In this document: positions 1 to 13,800 of the stretch, piece after piece | Layout of the letters: every line of letters begins with the position of its first letter | Numbering within the stretch: position 1 is the stretch's first letter | Source: Glandiceps talaboti | Lineage: Eukaryota; Hemichordata; Enteropneusta; Spengelidae | Length of the DNA: 64,000 nt | Assembly: GCF_964340395.1 (NCBI RefSeq) | Contig: NC_135565.1 | Span: forward strand, 13,988,209 to 14,052,208 | Direction: 5' to 3' | Position numbers and translations under genes: made by a program | The notes under the pieces: generated by a model | What the model was told of the DNA's origin: nothing | Database searches by the model: none | Seen by the model: only the letters and a program-made list of their open reading frames with translations

Positions 1-2280
1 ATAAAATAAAAAAAGGAAAGGAAATGAAAAGGAAATTTCAGCTCCATCAATGAATTGGTGGAATAATTTGTTTGTATTCTACTTTTGTGGTTGTAAGAAG
101 GAAATAGATAAATACCAGTAGATTGGACAATAAACTGTTGTTCCTAAGAAAATACAGAAGTAGTGTTTAGAGATAAGATGACAGAGGATGTGAAGGTTGA
201 TGACAATGATTGGATGTACAGATGTGTTGGGTAGATGACTTGTCCACATGTTAGTCCACAGACCCTTTCTATGGTTAGTCTTCATCAAGTAACTTTAGTT
301 CTTGACCAACTATCCCATAATTATTTCTGATAGTACCACATTAATTGCAAACCTAGTGTGGATGCCAACATGGTCTCTAACTGTGAGTGGGAATGTAAAT
401 CGTAATGATGGTGTACAGGAACTAGACTATGGTGTAAACCGTAGCGATACCATGATATAGGAATTAGACTGGTGTAAATCATAATGATACCATATAGGAA
501 CTAAACTATGGTGTAAATTGTAATGATACCATATACGGTATAGGAACTAGACTATGATATAAATCGTAATGATATCGTAATGATGCTGTATAGGAACTAG
601 ACTATGATATAAATCGTAATGATATCGTAATGATGCTGTATAGTAACTAGACTATGATATAAATCGTAATGATATCGTAATGATGCTGTATAGTAACTAG
701 ACTATGATATAAATCGTAATGATATCGTAATGATGCTGTATAGTAACTAGACTATGATATAAATCAACGATACCGTATAGGTATAAAGACTATGACTATG
801 GAATAAATCATAACGATACCGTACAGGAACTAGATTATGGTATAAATCATAACGATACAGTACAGGAACTAGATTATTGCAAACCCAGACTACATTTTAA
901 AATGAATAAATTTTCAAGATACATTATATGAATGCAAAGAAATTCTTTGAGCACTGTTGCACTGTAACCCTGTTACCCAGATAGATAGATAGATAGACTA
1001 AATAAGTCAGTTATTCTAAACATATCAGTACTTGAATTACCAAGTTTTCTAGGGTGATGGTGGTATCCAAACAGAATTGTTCTGATTATACCAGCTATTA
1101 TTATGTTCATGATGAGACAAGTTCACTTGTACAAATGTACTTTATGTATACTGTATTAAGTTTGACTGTAAAATATATCATTTGTAAATTTTGACTGTAG
1201 AATATTACATACATGTATGGAGGTTTGATTGTTGAATATACGCTGGTCAAATAGTCAATTATTAGTCTGCAAGATACAGACATGGTTCATGCATATGCTA
1301 TCACAGTATCAGCCAGTGGTTACAAAGCCTGATAGGACTGAATTAGTTTTGATGCCAATGGGGTTTCTAACTAAGGTGTAAATGGTAACGATACTGTATG
1401 GGAACTAGACTAGTGAGTGGATGTGTAAATGGTAACGATACTGTATAGGAACTAGACTAGAACTGAACAACATGATGTATCTTACATCTAGTAAATTATG
1501 TGATGTACAAAAATGATATTTGGCCAGTATTTGACTGAAAAATACAAAAATGTATATAATAGTGTGAATTTGACCATACGATACATAGTCTAGATGATAA
1601 TGTGGTATCGAATCATCTCTGAGAGTTGTGTCGATTCGATGTCAGGGATGGCACTACATGTAGAGTATAGAATATACTGAAAAACAGGTTTGGCAGTTGG
1701 ATATACCCTGGTAAGGTAGTAAATTATGTAATGTGTGAAAAAAGATATTTGGCCATCATGGCAGTCCTTTTTGTTATCGTGTCTAGGGTTGTCCTGCAAC
1801 ACATTGAAGTGCTTTGAAAGCAGTGCAAATTTCAACTCTACCCCAGCCTTTAAATATCAACATAGATTAGAATATCCTATTCTGGTATGCCAAGTATGTT
1901 TCATTTGCTGTCGTAGACTTAACCCAAAATATGACAGAAACTGTATAAATTGTTACTTTTTGTGTGATGTAGACATTGAAGAGTTCTTGAGAAGCAATAA
2001 AAATAGTCTGAGTGGCCCAGTGAGTGGTTTACACCAAAGGTTAGGTGACGTCAAAGGCAGCCATATTTAAAGAGTGGGCCCTCCAAGTATGTCTGGAATG
2101 TGAACTTTGCACTTGTTAGGTTGTCTGCCAAACCAAATATACACAGTGCTACTTACAAATAATACACAGAAGAGCATGAATATTTTTTAATAAAACATCA
2201 TAATACTTGTTACTCATGTAATTCAGAAAATTTTAGATCCAAAATCAGAAAAAAAGTAATACTTCTGAAAAAAAAATAGT
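1..2280. other. Upstream flank of TnI: degenerate tandem repeats, no gene recognised
   Basis: Holds the 380-880 tandem repeat, a related stretch at about 1370-1460, a short GATA tract at about 980-998, and a CRE palindrome at 2046-2053. A 111-codon reading frame at 1735-2070 on + has no recognisable family features. Confidence 0.6.
380..880. repeat. Tandem repeat, 50-bp unit in the centre
   Basis: Repeats of a unit containing GGAACTAGACTATG and TAAATCGTAATGATA. From about 555 to 760 the copies are nearly identical with a 50-bp period; outside that they are shorter and degenerate. Related units recur at about 1370-1460. Confidence 0.85.
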
Positions 2281-2451
2281 TTGGTGTAGGTCATGTGAGT
2301 AAGGTCAGCCAATAGGATTCGAGGTAACAGCTAGCGCTAGGGGCTGAAATTTGAGAAGCGTTGGATGAATCTTGTCTGTGAGCATCCCAGCTTTCACAGA
2401 GCAACAGACATTCCAGTTCCTGGCTTCTCCTCCTTACTCCAGTCTCAAACC
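2281..2451 (+). promoter_or_regulatory. Candidate TnI promoter and noncoding exon 1
   Basis: The first TnI coding exon starts 17 nt before its ATG at a splice acceptor, so an upstream noncoding exon must exist. The best candidate ends at 2451 in AAACC followed by GTAAGT, with a CCAAT box at 2309-2313. The geometry (CCAAT about 140 bp before a GTAAGT donor) resembles the candidate TnT gene 1 leader. A palindromic CRE (TGACGTCA, 2046-2053) and TATTTAA near 2064 lie further upstream. No transcript evidence; other leaders remain possible. Confidence 0.45.
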
Positions 2452-5378
2452 GTAAGTCTTCAGTTTTCTGATTTCAAAAAAATTGTTCCAAGTTTACAGT
2501 CTCTTCTGGTTTCTTATTTGGTGTAATATTTTCATGTTTTTTCTCAGTATGTTGCATTTTTCGACGTCTTCTCCATATTTGGTTCTGGAATGCGAATCAT
2601 GAGTTTTCCTGTACATGTAACATTCCATGGGTCGTTAGTTTTCATCAACGGCTATCATGCCAATTTGTCGATAAACTCAGTGGGTTTCTCTCCCATATCT
2701 TGGATTATGTGATAAAAGCTGCTGGTATCTTAATTCCTCCGTTGTTAAAAGGAATATTCTTGATATTTTTGATGAAAATCTGTTGGATTTGTGGATGTAG
2801 GGGCCTGCAGAAGGTCACTTGATCACCAAGCAGTACAGTGACCCACACACTACAAAAATAACCTATGTGCAGTTTCAAGAGAATAGTTTAGAAAGTTTTG
2901 AAACAGAGAAGTAAAATGGGAAGGGAAGGGTGTGAAAATTTAGTTTTGTTTATGCGATGTGAACATGATATGATATGTGCAGTTATATATGTTAACGTCA
3001 GAATGTATGTGTCATAAGTATGTACTAAATGTCTTCCAGCACTCCTTACAGGAAAATCCTGTCGTAAGGCTACAGATAAGTATTGTGAAAGTTATGAAGC
3101 AGAAAAGGGAAAGGCGATAGAGTGAATTTAAAATATGTAGCTTTGTTGAATGAGTTTAATTTGTTGTAGTAAAGTTAGAGCCAAGATTTCAATGTAAGTT
3201 TGAAGATAAAAATTCAGAAAGTTATGAAGGAAAAAAATAATTTGGTGGATTGGAAGAATTTAGCTCTATTGAAAGAGTTTATCAGTAATTTGGTGAACAT
3301 AGTGAGTATCGGAGATTCCAATCTATGTGCAATATGGTGTCGTACTTGTGACATGAAACATTTGAGGTCACAGCCAGTGAGCTATTAGATTATATGCCAG
3401 AGGAAATGCTATCTGTGGATGGTTTAAATTATGATATATTTTCACTAGACTCAAACTTCTGATATTGACAAATCCTAGCTTAAAAATTCTTTTTCTTGAA
3501 AAATGAATTGTTTAATTCCGGAATGAAGCTTTTCACAGAGTAGGATTCCAGCTGGCATTGAATAATTTACCATCACAGTAGGAAGGGGTTCTGTGACCTA
3601 GACAAAGATTTGACCTTTTCTGTTTCATTTATTCATTCTTTTATTCATAGTCCCTGAATTCACTTTCCATATTTGGAAGTAAAGGCAAATTGTTATTCAT
3701 TCCCAGAATCCTCTGCAAAATATCAACATTATTGTCGGAATAAGTTAGCATTTTCAAGTTTTTATTTCACCAGTAGCCATGTTTTGGAATTTAGTATCGA
3801 AAACATGGTAGACACAGATGAGATTTCATCAAATATTTAAAAAAACGGATATCAAATTACTTATTGAATCGTAATCAAAGTTACATACATGAGCTTGTAC
3901 ATTAGTATTTCATATATGAAATGATAGTGTCCTTTCACAACATAGGCCTCAAATAACAGTGTGTTTGAAAAGATTTGGAATTGCTGGTAAAATTAGCATA
4001 TGCAAATTAGTACATAACTTTGAATACTAATTAGCATTCTAGTGAGGAACTGCAGTAAAAGACTTTCAAGAGGAAATATAGCCCCTAAAATTTCACTGTA
4101 AAGAAAATGTGTTCGTTTGGTTACTCATAATAAATGTCTGTGAATATCTTTGATATGGTTCCTTTATAGTTTTACCTGGTGTATTGTAGAAATAAGTAGT
4201 CATTAAATTATTTGTAATTTAAAAATTCATATTTTCATAGTTTTGAAAATTAACGTTTTATTGTCATTTACACTACTAGTCGTTTTAGCTGGAATGTCAG
4301 CTTGCACACATTTAGAATACTTTCATTTTAAGAGCGTGGAAAATGTGATCTTTTTTTATGCTCGAGAGCAGTTTATAGTCATTCTGGAGGAAAGCATGTG
4401 TCAATATAAACTACTTGTAATATCCAACTTGAGTTAAAATTCAAGGATTTTATGAGGTGAGACTCTCTGTGTATAAACAAAACCTGTACACTGCAACTTT
4501 GTGGTCAATAGTGTACACACAGGTAGGCAAATAAGTCAACCTGGACTTGACCTATGACCCTTCACAATGTTGTGGTGCCTGAGTACATACATGAATGACA
4601 GGTAGTCAAATTAGTTAACCTTGGCTTGACCTCTGACCTTTGAAGGAGAATTATCAACTCTAGATCAACTGCAGTGTACTTGACTGAGATATCAGATAAG
4701 ATTAAATCTACAGTGTAGGGTGTTTGCCTATTCTGTAGTTCATGGGTACCTGTAACTGTAATATTGTACACTGCACTGCTAGTCATGTCCTGCGGTTCCT
4801 TGAGGAATTTTAAAAGCCCAGGTTTCAATCTCACTAAACATGGACCTGTGTGCACTCATTTACACTTCTGATTGGCTACATATATGGACTACTGCCAGCT
4901 GTGTGTTAGCAGCACTGAGCTTAGCCTGGTGTTATGCTGCTGATGCAGGCATTAAACCTTCCAGTTGCTAAGACATACTGGTAAGGAGTTACTGCCAGCC
5001 TGGTGTTAGCACTGAGCAAGTCTAGTGTTATACTGCTGGTGCAGGCATTAACCTTCCAGTGCAGTTGCTAACACTTACTGGTGAGGAGTTGATGAGGGGT
5101 TACTGTCACCCCTCTTTATACGCACTGAACAAGCCCAGCTGTGCTATCCCAATGCTAGCCAAGTTAGAAAGAATTTCTTGAGCCGTAGTATAGATTACAA
5201 AGTTATAAAAAACCACGGGAAACTTCCAAACTTGCCTCGGGATATTGTAGGAAGTTATTGAACTAAAAGTGTATTGTTACTTAAAGTATAGGTTGGAATG
5301 TCAATATTTTTATCCCAGTTTCTAGTTATCTAGACACATGTCTTTTATAAGTAAGTATGTTTCTGAACAATGATAACG

Positions 5379-5682
5379 TGGCCATATGGATGAGGATTTG
5401 GTATTTATTTTGGATTTTGAATTTATACAATTTTATCATGGCTTCCTACTTGAAAAATCAGTATGAAATAACACCATGCCATGCCATATTAATAAATATG
5501 TAAAAGATTTGTTATTGTACATACAATAATAAATATTTTTACATATTTCTTAGCTGTTTGCAAGATATTGAGTTACAAACACAGACTTTGTCAATGTAAT
5601 TTCACATTGATTTTTCAAGTGGGAAGCCATGATAAAATTGTTTTAAATTAAAAATCCAAAATAAATACCACATCCTCACATT
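5379..5682. mobile_element. Palindromic MITE-like element, copy A
   Basis: Starts GGCCATATGGATGAGGAT and ends in the reverse complement form ATCCTCA; the arms read ATTTATTTTGGATTTT / AAAATCCAAAATAAAT and GGCTTCCTACTTGAAAAATC / GATTTTTCAAGTGGGAAGCC. Non-coding, about 300 bp, with three relatives elsewhere in the window. Confidence 0.8.
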
Positions 5683-6004
5683 AATGATAATGATAATTCT
5701 AAATAAAACCTTTCAAGTGTCACTTTCTCGATATTTCTTGATATTTATGTATTCTATGAAGATTTTAGCTGTGGAAGTACACGTACACTGCTGTATCATG
5801 TTACATTTACCAAACAGCTTAAGAGTGTGACTTGCTTTCCAATGCTAGCATTACCACACTACATGCTTTGTTTGTTGTGTGTAACTAGAGTGGACAGTTA
5901 GTAATTCAGTCAAGTTAGTATAGCTAGGTGTGTTCATACCGTGTATACTCTGTAAAATATAGTAGGTGTCTTATCTGTTAATCTCTCATAGTTTGAAGCA
6001 TAGT

Positions 6005-6270
6005 TACCCCCCCCCCCCCCACCACCACCACCACCACCACCACCCATAGTTAATAATACATGTATATAGTTAACCCCCATCAGTTGGAAACATAGTTACC
6101 CCCAGCCACCCACAGTTAATAATATAGTTAAGTCCTGCCCCCTCCAGTTGGAAACATAGTTACCCTCTCCTCATTTAGAAGCATAGCTAACCCCATCTCC
6201 CAGTTGGAAACATAGTTATCCCTTCTGCACCCCAACCCTCCACCCCCTTTGAAAACATAGTTAACCCCTC
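6005..6270. repeat. C/ACC simple repeat and CATAGTTA-containing units
   Basis: A C homopolymer and ACC run at 6007-6044 followed by degenerate units of the form CAGTTGGAAACATAGTTACC. Confidence 0.75.
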
Positions 6271-8877
6271 CACCCCTTCCATCCTAAGCTGGCCAATAAG
6301 GTCATATACAAACTATAAGTCTGTGTTCATCTAGTATAAAAAATGAAATGAACCATGATTTGAGGTTGTATAAGGGAGCTCGTATAACTTTTTGATGGCC
6401 AGGTTGACAATTCCAGGTTCTAGCATTAGTGTCATGAAGATTACAAAAGGATCGTTCTTTTGTTTAGGACAGCTTTTTTCATACAAGTAGCACTGCCAGA
6501 CAGCTGTTTTATATACCTTGATTTTAATCCTAATTGAAATTGGACCTTTTAATGTGTTACTTGTACATGCAGATAGCAACATGCATAACCACAGAATTGG
6601 CCCACACTTGACAGAAACATATAGAGTATTTGTAATGATACAGCTTCATGGCCTGACATTGTTATGTATCTGTTAATGTCTAGACACAGATAAATCTAGA
6701 CTATAAAACATGGTGCAGATAAGGCTAACACACAAAGTATAAAAGTGAAGTAGCTAAACGTAGACATAAAGTTATTTTTGTAGTCGCTATAAAATCCTAC
6801 AACCTTGGGAGATACCTATCCCTGTAGTCCAAGCTAACATTGAAGTGTCTCATAAACATATTGTACACCTGAAGTGTCTTTGTTAACTTACACATCACAA
6901 TATTGACTTGGATTGGAAGCGAGATACAACCTACATGTAGACTCTTTCACAGCCCTTTGTAGCTTCAATACTTGTCTTACTTTGGACATCAGTTGAACAG
7001 CTAGTTCAGTTCCCTAATATGGTGCTGACGCTCCTCAATCAAGACAAACCCATCATGTAAACCACTACCCTCTTTACGGTAGCATTATGCATTGCATCAG
7101 TACACTGGCTTAGTCTAGATGCCAATGTGGTATCGAATCATCTTCAGATTCAACCCAATACTTAGCCTCTACTAAGACTAGCAACAATGGACAAACTGCT
7201 CAACATGCTGGGTAAATTGGTGAAGTGACTGGCTTTGTCAGTTTGCCTGACATGTTGGGTATATTGTCTTTTAAAAAGATGAGAGAACATGGTACCTGGG
7301 GAATGGACAAGCCGTTCTACTAAAGAAACAGTGAAGGATGTGAGAGAGTCCCACTGCAAACAATTTGGTGAAAGCCAGTGAGGGCTCTGTGAGAGTCTAA
7401 CTTCAACCATGTTCTTGATGTTTTGGAGGACAAAAAAAAATTTCATTTTTGCCAACTTTGCAATGTGTGACCTCTCCAAGTAGGAATGAATATCTTGTCC
7501 TTATCTGAAACAAACTAATACTAAACTAAGACATCAAGAAACATATATTTATCACCAGTGCAAAGCAAAATTGTCTGTTCCTGGTAAAACTTTTGACCAA
7601 GTTTGAAGACGTATATATTTGTTATATGTTGCTGTGAAGTTAGTTGCATTGTATATACATTATGCTGTCTCTTGCTTGATGTTCTAAACGACCATTGACA
7701 ACTATTACAAACCAATTTGTAGCAAGAATAGTTTACCTTATCACCATGGCAACCTCAGTGTAAATTCAGACAACAGACAATAGTGTGGTACCAATGTCCT
7801 GATAGTTTACATTCAGAAGTCTGTTGGTTGTTTAGTGATGTGGAACATTTCAGTCACAGAAGTGAAATAGTAGTGAAATATGGAAAAGTATGATAAACCA
7901 ATGCACGTATTGCAAATCTCACTGTACACACATTGGAATAACATTTACCCAGAAGTAAGGTAAAACTATGAAATCATATTTCCAGCCAGTGTTACTTCTC
8001 TACATGTAGGCTTCATGTGCGTACAGTGAGATTTATGATAGGGGTATTCTATCTGGAAGTTGTGATTCAGGCTCATTTTTGTATCACTCATCAGTAAAAA
8101 CTTTTTTCAGCTTGAATACACCACATGTCCTTGTCATTACTTATGTTGGTTATTTTCTGCATCAATGTTGTTCCCATGTCAACGTCCTATTGTTAAATAC
8201 ACTGATTAATCTGTTCCTATGGCAACAACAGAATACACGTATGCTGAAATCATGCAAGCACAATTGATCTTGTTTATTTCCTTCCAAATGATTTTAATAA
8301 TGACAAACTAACTACGACAATTTTCTTACAAAGAACATGGCCTCAATTTCATATGATTCTAAAAGGGGCAAATCACAATTCATGGAATGAAGTTTAATGT
8401 ATAAACAGGTACATATAAAAGTAGTATTTCTTTGACTAAACAAGGAAAATATTGGGCAGTAATATCTAATTGTTCTATTGTTTCAAGCAACTTACTTGAA
8501 TAGCTTTTCCAGCCGAGTAAAGGCATTTTCATAAACGATAGGTACTGGAGAGTTATTACATGATCTTTTTTTACATCACCTGCAATTACTTACAATTTCA
8601 GAGAAACATCAAAGTTGATCTTGTGTGCGTTTAATAATACATGTAGGGTGCTTTGCTGTGGGCCAATGCATTATGGGAGTCAGCAGAAATAATTTATTCA
8701 TGGTTGAACAATGAATATTCATGAGATATGTTTTACATTGAAGGGAATAGGCACTTATGAGTCATAAAATAACTCAAAAGAACAAATAGTATGAAAATGT
8801 CTCTAAATCCTGGAGAATTGCTCCCATTTAAAATAATTTCCTGTCTAACTTGTCAGTATAAGAGTCTACACTAGAAG

Positions 8878-10642
8878 CAGGGCTCGAAATTAACGGTAGC
8901 CCCGTGTCATTTGGCTACCAATGTCTGTCTCTGGGCTACCAAATTATGTGAGTGGTAGCCCAATTGGGCTACTAAGTTTTGAATGAAACTGTGACACCCT
9001 GACTCCGACACCTTCCCGGGCCGGGGGCCTCCTAGGTCGCAGTCCTGTGGGACGTGTTCTCGCCAAAATTAGCGTCAAAATCTGTGCGTCTTTTCCAAAT
9101 TTGCATCCACACTACATGTATATCAAATGTACACGAAATACATGTACACTGTACACGTCATTCTTCCGTTCATCGTATACACAGCTTGTACTTCCAAAAT
9201 GTCACAACAAAACATTTATATGCAACAATATTCTGTATAGCGATTTAATGTTATCTTTCTGTACTTTCAATTTCCCATGGTTATCACTCTCTGGAAATCT
9301 GCTCTCCGGCCCGGGCCCTTCCGGTTCTTCTCGGAGTCGGAGTACAGTACACTCTCGGTACAGCACTGCTGCAGTAACTAAATTCCATAACATTAATGAC
9401 AGCTTTAACTTTCAACTTGACAGAGACACAGTTGTAATGGTGTTGATAAAATTTTATGCTGATGAGAACTGTTAACTTGGTATACACCTACAGATTCGTT
9501 TATTCTTGAATGATGCCTAAAACATTCCGTGTGTAAACCACGCTCACGCAACCCCTGAGAGCATGCAGTGGTGAATGGTAAATTCACGTAATGCATTCGA
9601 TCTAGTAGTAGTAGCAAAGCTAAAAAGAAAGTTGAAGTTTTAGTGAGAATGAAATGGTGACATGATGATTTGAATTTATCTGAGTGAAGTTTTCAGCATG
9701 GACCGTCTGCTGATGTGGTCTTAGACTCTATTTGATTATCTCTTCGCCCATGAATGGAAGGGGTTTTGCCGTAATGGCCGTCATGTATTGATACAAATCC
9801 TGTCTAACCCGTCTGTTAATAAGTAACCAATCACGTGGATAGATAATGATAACAGCACATAGTTTCTAAACTACCCAAGACGTAGTCTCCACATCAGGAA
9901 ATGGCCATGGGGCTTATGAAACTGTTTATACGTTTTCCATACGTTGAATCATATTCAAATTTTACAGGTCTCACTGCACCAAGAGATTTAGATAATAATA
10001 ATATAATAATAATAATCTTTATTTATACTGGATAGTTCTTTAAGCATTTAAACACTTGTCTCCCAAGAAGTCCAGTGGGGGCCATCCCTCATGGGTTCAG
10101 TGTTAATGCAGGAGGAAACCGGAGTACCCGGGGAAAACCTGCGTTGTTCGGTAGAGTCAAACTGAACGACACTCTTCTTACTTACAGCGGGGTAAATTTA
10201 ATCGAACCCTGGATGGGGTTCGAACCCCGACTGCAGTGGTAAGAGGCAAGTGGTTTTAACCACTTGGCCACCGACAATAGTTACAAGTACGAACTGCGAC
10301 TACTTGTTTTTTCTTCATTGCAATGATAACTGTACGTTGTAACAGTAAGCCTCATACGGTCCCTCTTTATGACACGTCCCCAGAGATACATACATGCAAA
10401 AAATTGCGTCCCCAATGTCAAATATGGCATGAAATACACACAAATAACGTGTTAACGTGACTCTTAAGTTATTCAATCAATCATCGAATTCAATACATCA
10501 TATAGTTACATATATACACAGACACCACCATTAATTTAGGAATGAATGCATATGGGCTACCAGTCATTGCTCTCGGGCTACCAAATTTAAAAGATGGTAG
10601 CCCACCTGGGCTACCAAGAAAAAAAACTAATTTCGAGCCCTG
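8878..10642. mobile_element. DNA transposon with 15-bp perfect TIRs (hAT-like, non-autonomous)
   Basis: CAGGGCTCGAAATTA at 8878-8892 and its exact reverse complement at 10628-10642, flanked on both sides by AGAAG. Just inside each end lie GGTAGCCC..GGGCTACC foldback motifs. The 1.77-kb interior includes a GC-rich patch (9000-9340, with CCGGGCC pairs) and a SINE, but no recognisable transposase. CAGGG-type TIRs with subterminal repeats suggest a hAT element; hAT target duplications are normally 8 bp, and only 5 match here. Confidence 0.8.
9990..10275 (-). mobile_element. tRNA-derived SINE nested in the transposon
   Basis: On the - strand it opens GGTGGCCAAGTGGTTAAAAC (A-box-like), then a B box GGTTCGAACCCC within the 10215-10228 palindrome, then a body with TTTTCCCCGGGTACTCCGG and TTTCCTCCTGCATTA, and a 3' tail of ATT repeats (10018 down to about 9990). 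The central motif looks like a conserved domain shared by SINEs of many marine invertebrates; the exact family is not asserted. Confidence 0.85.
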
Positions 10643-10740
10643 AGAAGTTAGACATAAAGTTATTGTTATTTGTGTTCTTAGAGATTTGATGGCTAATATT
10701 TTGATGTTTTATTTGAATTACAGATTTCTAAGTAGCAACC

Positions 10741-10805
10741 ATGGGTGATGAAGAAGAAAGAGCACGCCGTCGTGAAGAACGCAGGAAAAGGAGAGAAGCT
10801 GAAAA
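10741..10805 (+). CDS. TnI: TnI coding exon 1 (residues 1-22)
   Basis: Starts MGDEEERARRREERRKRREA and ends in phase 2 at GTAAGT. The exon itself begins at 10724 after TTACAG, leaving 17 nt of 5' UTR. Very similar to the first coding exon of TnT gene 1 on the opposite strand. Confidence 0.93.
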
Positions 10806-13800
10806 GTAAGTGTACAGGATTCAGATTTGATAACAAAATGTTTACAATTGTATCGACAAATATTTAGAATTTCTTGGAGAGAAGTAAAAGTACTTGTATG
10901 TAGTAATTGTTTTTTGTAACTTTTGGTATCCATAGTTTTAGAAACACAATACAAATGTTTATTATAATGGTGAAGTTTTGGAGGGAACTATTCCATCGTT
11001 TCAGGGATGGTGAAAAATGGAAGTGAAAGACAAATTCAAATTGTAGAGAAATGCAACCTGTGCTTATGTGTAGTACCCTTGTTTTGTTTTTTTGTTTCTA
11101 ATCAGTACTTGTTTGTTTATGACTAATATCACCATGGTAACCATGTGAGATGCACTTCATTACTGTTTGACTGTAGAAATGAAACCACCAATGAACTACA
11201 TGTAGTTTTGAAATTAATGTAATAATGTGTGTTTTTAGTACTTTAGATATTGTCATGTTTTTTACTACCGAGTTTTTTTGTGATTAAAATATTGTAGAAG
11301 TGTGTGTTTATCTAAAATACTTACAAACTGGTGGAATTGACATTGCATGTTTGTGGCATGGTTGTTTGTTTACTCCAGGGCGGCAGCAGCACAAAACGAT
11401 AATGCCTCGTTAGATGCAGATCTCGAAGCCTTGAGGCTACGACGAGAAGAACGACGACGACAGCGAGAATTGTGCGTGCATGAGATTTTGTTAACCCACA
11501 ATACAGTTTGTAGAGAGTTTTCTAAATTAATCTCTAGCTCTGTTTTGTCCTAACTTTGTCTTTCTCTGTTTTTTCCATGATTTACTCATCTTTTTGTTAT
11601 CTGACTTACTGTTTCTGTTCTTTTCATTGCTCTACTGTCTTTCAATCTGTTACTATCATTTTCTTAACCCTTGTCCTTTAATTTCTGTCAATTTTCGTAC
11701 TTTTCGATTCTTTTCAAATTATTTGTGCAGAAATAACTTCTTAAGACAGATAGTGTAAAGAATTGAAAAGATGTCACATACCCATTCAGTTTATATCAGG
11801 AGTACAAAATCAGCTTTAATCTTTAAACAACCTGTAGTTTCACACCTCAGAGGGCTTTTGTCACAAAAGTTTGAAATTTCAATATATCTGCAGTAACTGA
11901 TCACAAAATTAGTTGTTAACATGTATCCAGGTTTTTGCATTAAAGTGACTTCAAAACACAATTAACTGCCACATAATGGCAAACACTACAACATGGACTC
12001 AGTGTTTGTCATTATAAATTATGCAGTTAATTGTGTTGCAGTTAATTGAAGTCCTAAAAGTGAATAAATTTATCAAAATGCTGAAGATTATTGATTGAAC
12101 ATATATTAATCCTGTGTCAAACTTGGTTTTGACTAATCCAAGATTCCCGGGATAAGATTCCAATTAAAAGTGGAATAATTCTGTTTGACTTATAGGGCAG
12201 CTGAGGAGAATGGTCCTGCTGAGGTAAGACTTCAAGATTCCATATTTGTTGTCATGTCCAGTTTTTATTACGTATACTGTTAGTAATAGAGAAGTTACCT
12301 TTATTGGAATCTAGTTTTTGAAGCATAGTAGATTCCAATGAGGTAACCTCACTATTACTACTATAAAACTATTCTACTAAGGAGTCCAGTGTAAATTTCT
12401 ATTCTACTAAGGAGTCCAGTATGAATTTCTATTCTACTAAGGAGTCCAGTGTCAATTTCTATTCTCCGAAGTATAATGTTAACTGAAAAATTTGTCATTG
12501 TATACATTGTTTTTATCACTTGTTACTGGGTTAACAGGAGGACCAACAATGATGAAGTTTTCAGTCCAAGTGTAACAGTGTATTTTTCAGTTTTGGTTTG
12601 ATAGTTAACCATGAAGTTGTGATTTCAATTGCTTGTATGTATTTGCAAATGTTCTCACTTCTAAGGTTGTCGTAAACTGTGCAGAATATCAGGTGAAGAA
12701 ACATCTAAAATGCTCCACATAAAACTCAAAAGTACTCCACTTAATCTTCTCAGCTGTAACATTTCATTTGATGAACATCACTGCTTCCAAACTTGCAATG
12801 TTTTCCTGTGTAAACCTCCAAATGAAACATTACCGAAATCCACTGTTACACATATTTTGAATTTTTCTTTCTAACTAACTTTTTTACAGAGTTAAGAAAA
12901 CATTTTACATTACATATGAGATTTTACATTTTTTAACACAATGTAAGGATTCTGATGTATGCATTAGGGTGTTATTTGTAATATATTTAGCATTATGTAT
13001 GACACCACATTCACTGTTCATCCGGTATGAAGGAGAAACATGTCCAAGAGTTCCGTCACGCACTTCTGCAAAACGCCATGTACTTGAGGATGATTTGCAA
13101 GCTGGTTACGCATCAGACATTGTACATCTCGCGATTTTTGAAGATTGTCACAAAATTCAAATAAAAATAAAAATGGAATGATGTAACATTTGAAGTCATT
13201 TTGATTGCCTGGTGATATTTTTAGTTACTCACAAAACATACAGCATGTCCAAATATAGTCTTGCTATAACTGCAACCAAATTTGAATATTCAAATCAATG
13301 CTGGTAGTTAGCCAATGAGATGTTTGATTGTAATCACATGATATGAGCCAACCAATCGCATGTTTGTAGTATTTGAATGTGACAGTTTCTGGAATGCAGA
13401 TTATTGTTATGTTTTTAAGCAACGCTTGATGAGTACGACAAGACAGATTTTGCATTTGTTTGTGTGAACGTCAGAAAGACAAAATAACTTTTTCAGCATT
13501 TGACAAATGTCGTTAGATAGTAATTCAAAACAGACATCAGAAAATCATGTTTCTTTGAAATGAATATCAAGTCATAGGGAAGTACAAATTTTGTGATAAT
13601 GAAACTCAGATTCATCAAAATTTCGGAAATTAAGATTTCTAAAGAATATAAGAACAGGTAATTTGATGAACATAAACTTAAGAGCTTCAAGTCCATTTTA
13701 TAGTCAGCTATGAAGGAAATGTACAATCAGAAAAAAATTGCAATGATTTGAGACAAAAAGTCTTAATCTTTTCATTAAAATATTGTCACAGACTTGATGA

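Larger units (their letters stand above)
2452..10723 (+). other. TnI 5' UTR intron (inferred)
   Basis: About 8.3 kb between the candidate leader donor and the acceptor before the start codon. Contains a palindromic MITE-like copy (5379-5682), C-rich and ACC repeats with recurring CATAGTTA units (6000-6270), part of a dispersed repeat (about 8510-8740) and the foldback transposon with nested SINE (8878-10642). No convincing extra exon was seen. Confidence 0.45.

Noticed and set aside
1735-2070. 111-codon + strand frame upstream of TnI
   Set aside because: No recognisable domain, no splice partners and no conservation evidence.
9047-9475. 142-codon + strand frame
   Set aside because: Inside the transposon, several overlapping frames open on both strands, no family resemblance.
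10199-10272. tRNA gene on - strand
   Set aside because: A and B boxes are present but the cloverleaf is imperfect and the unit continues into a SINE body with an ATT tail.
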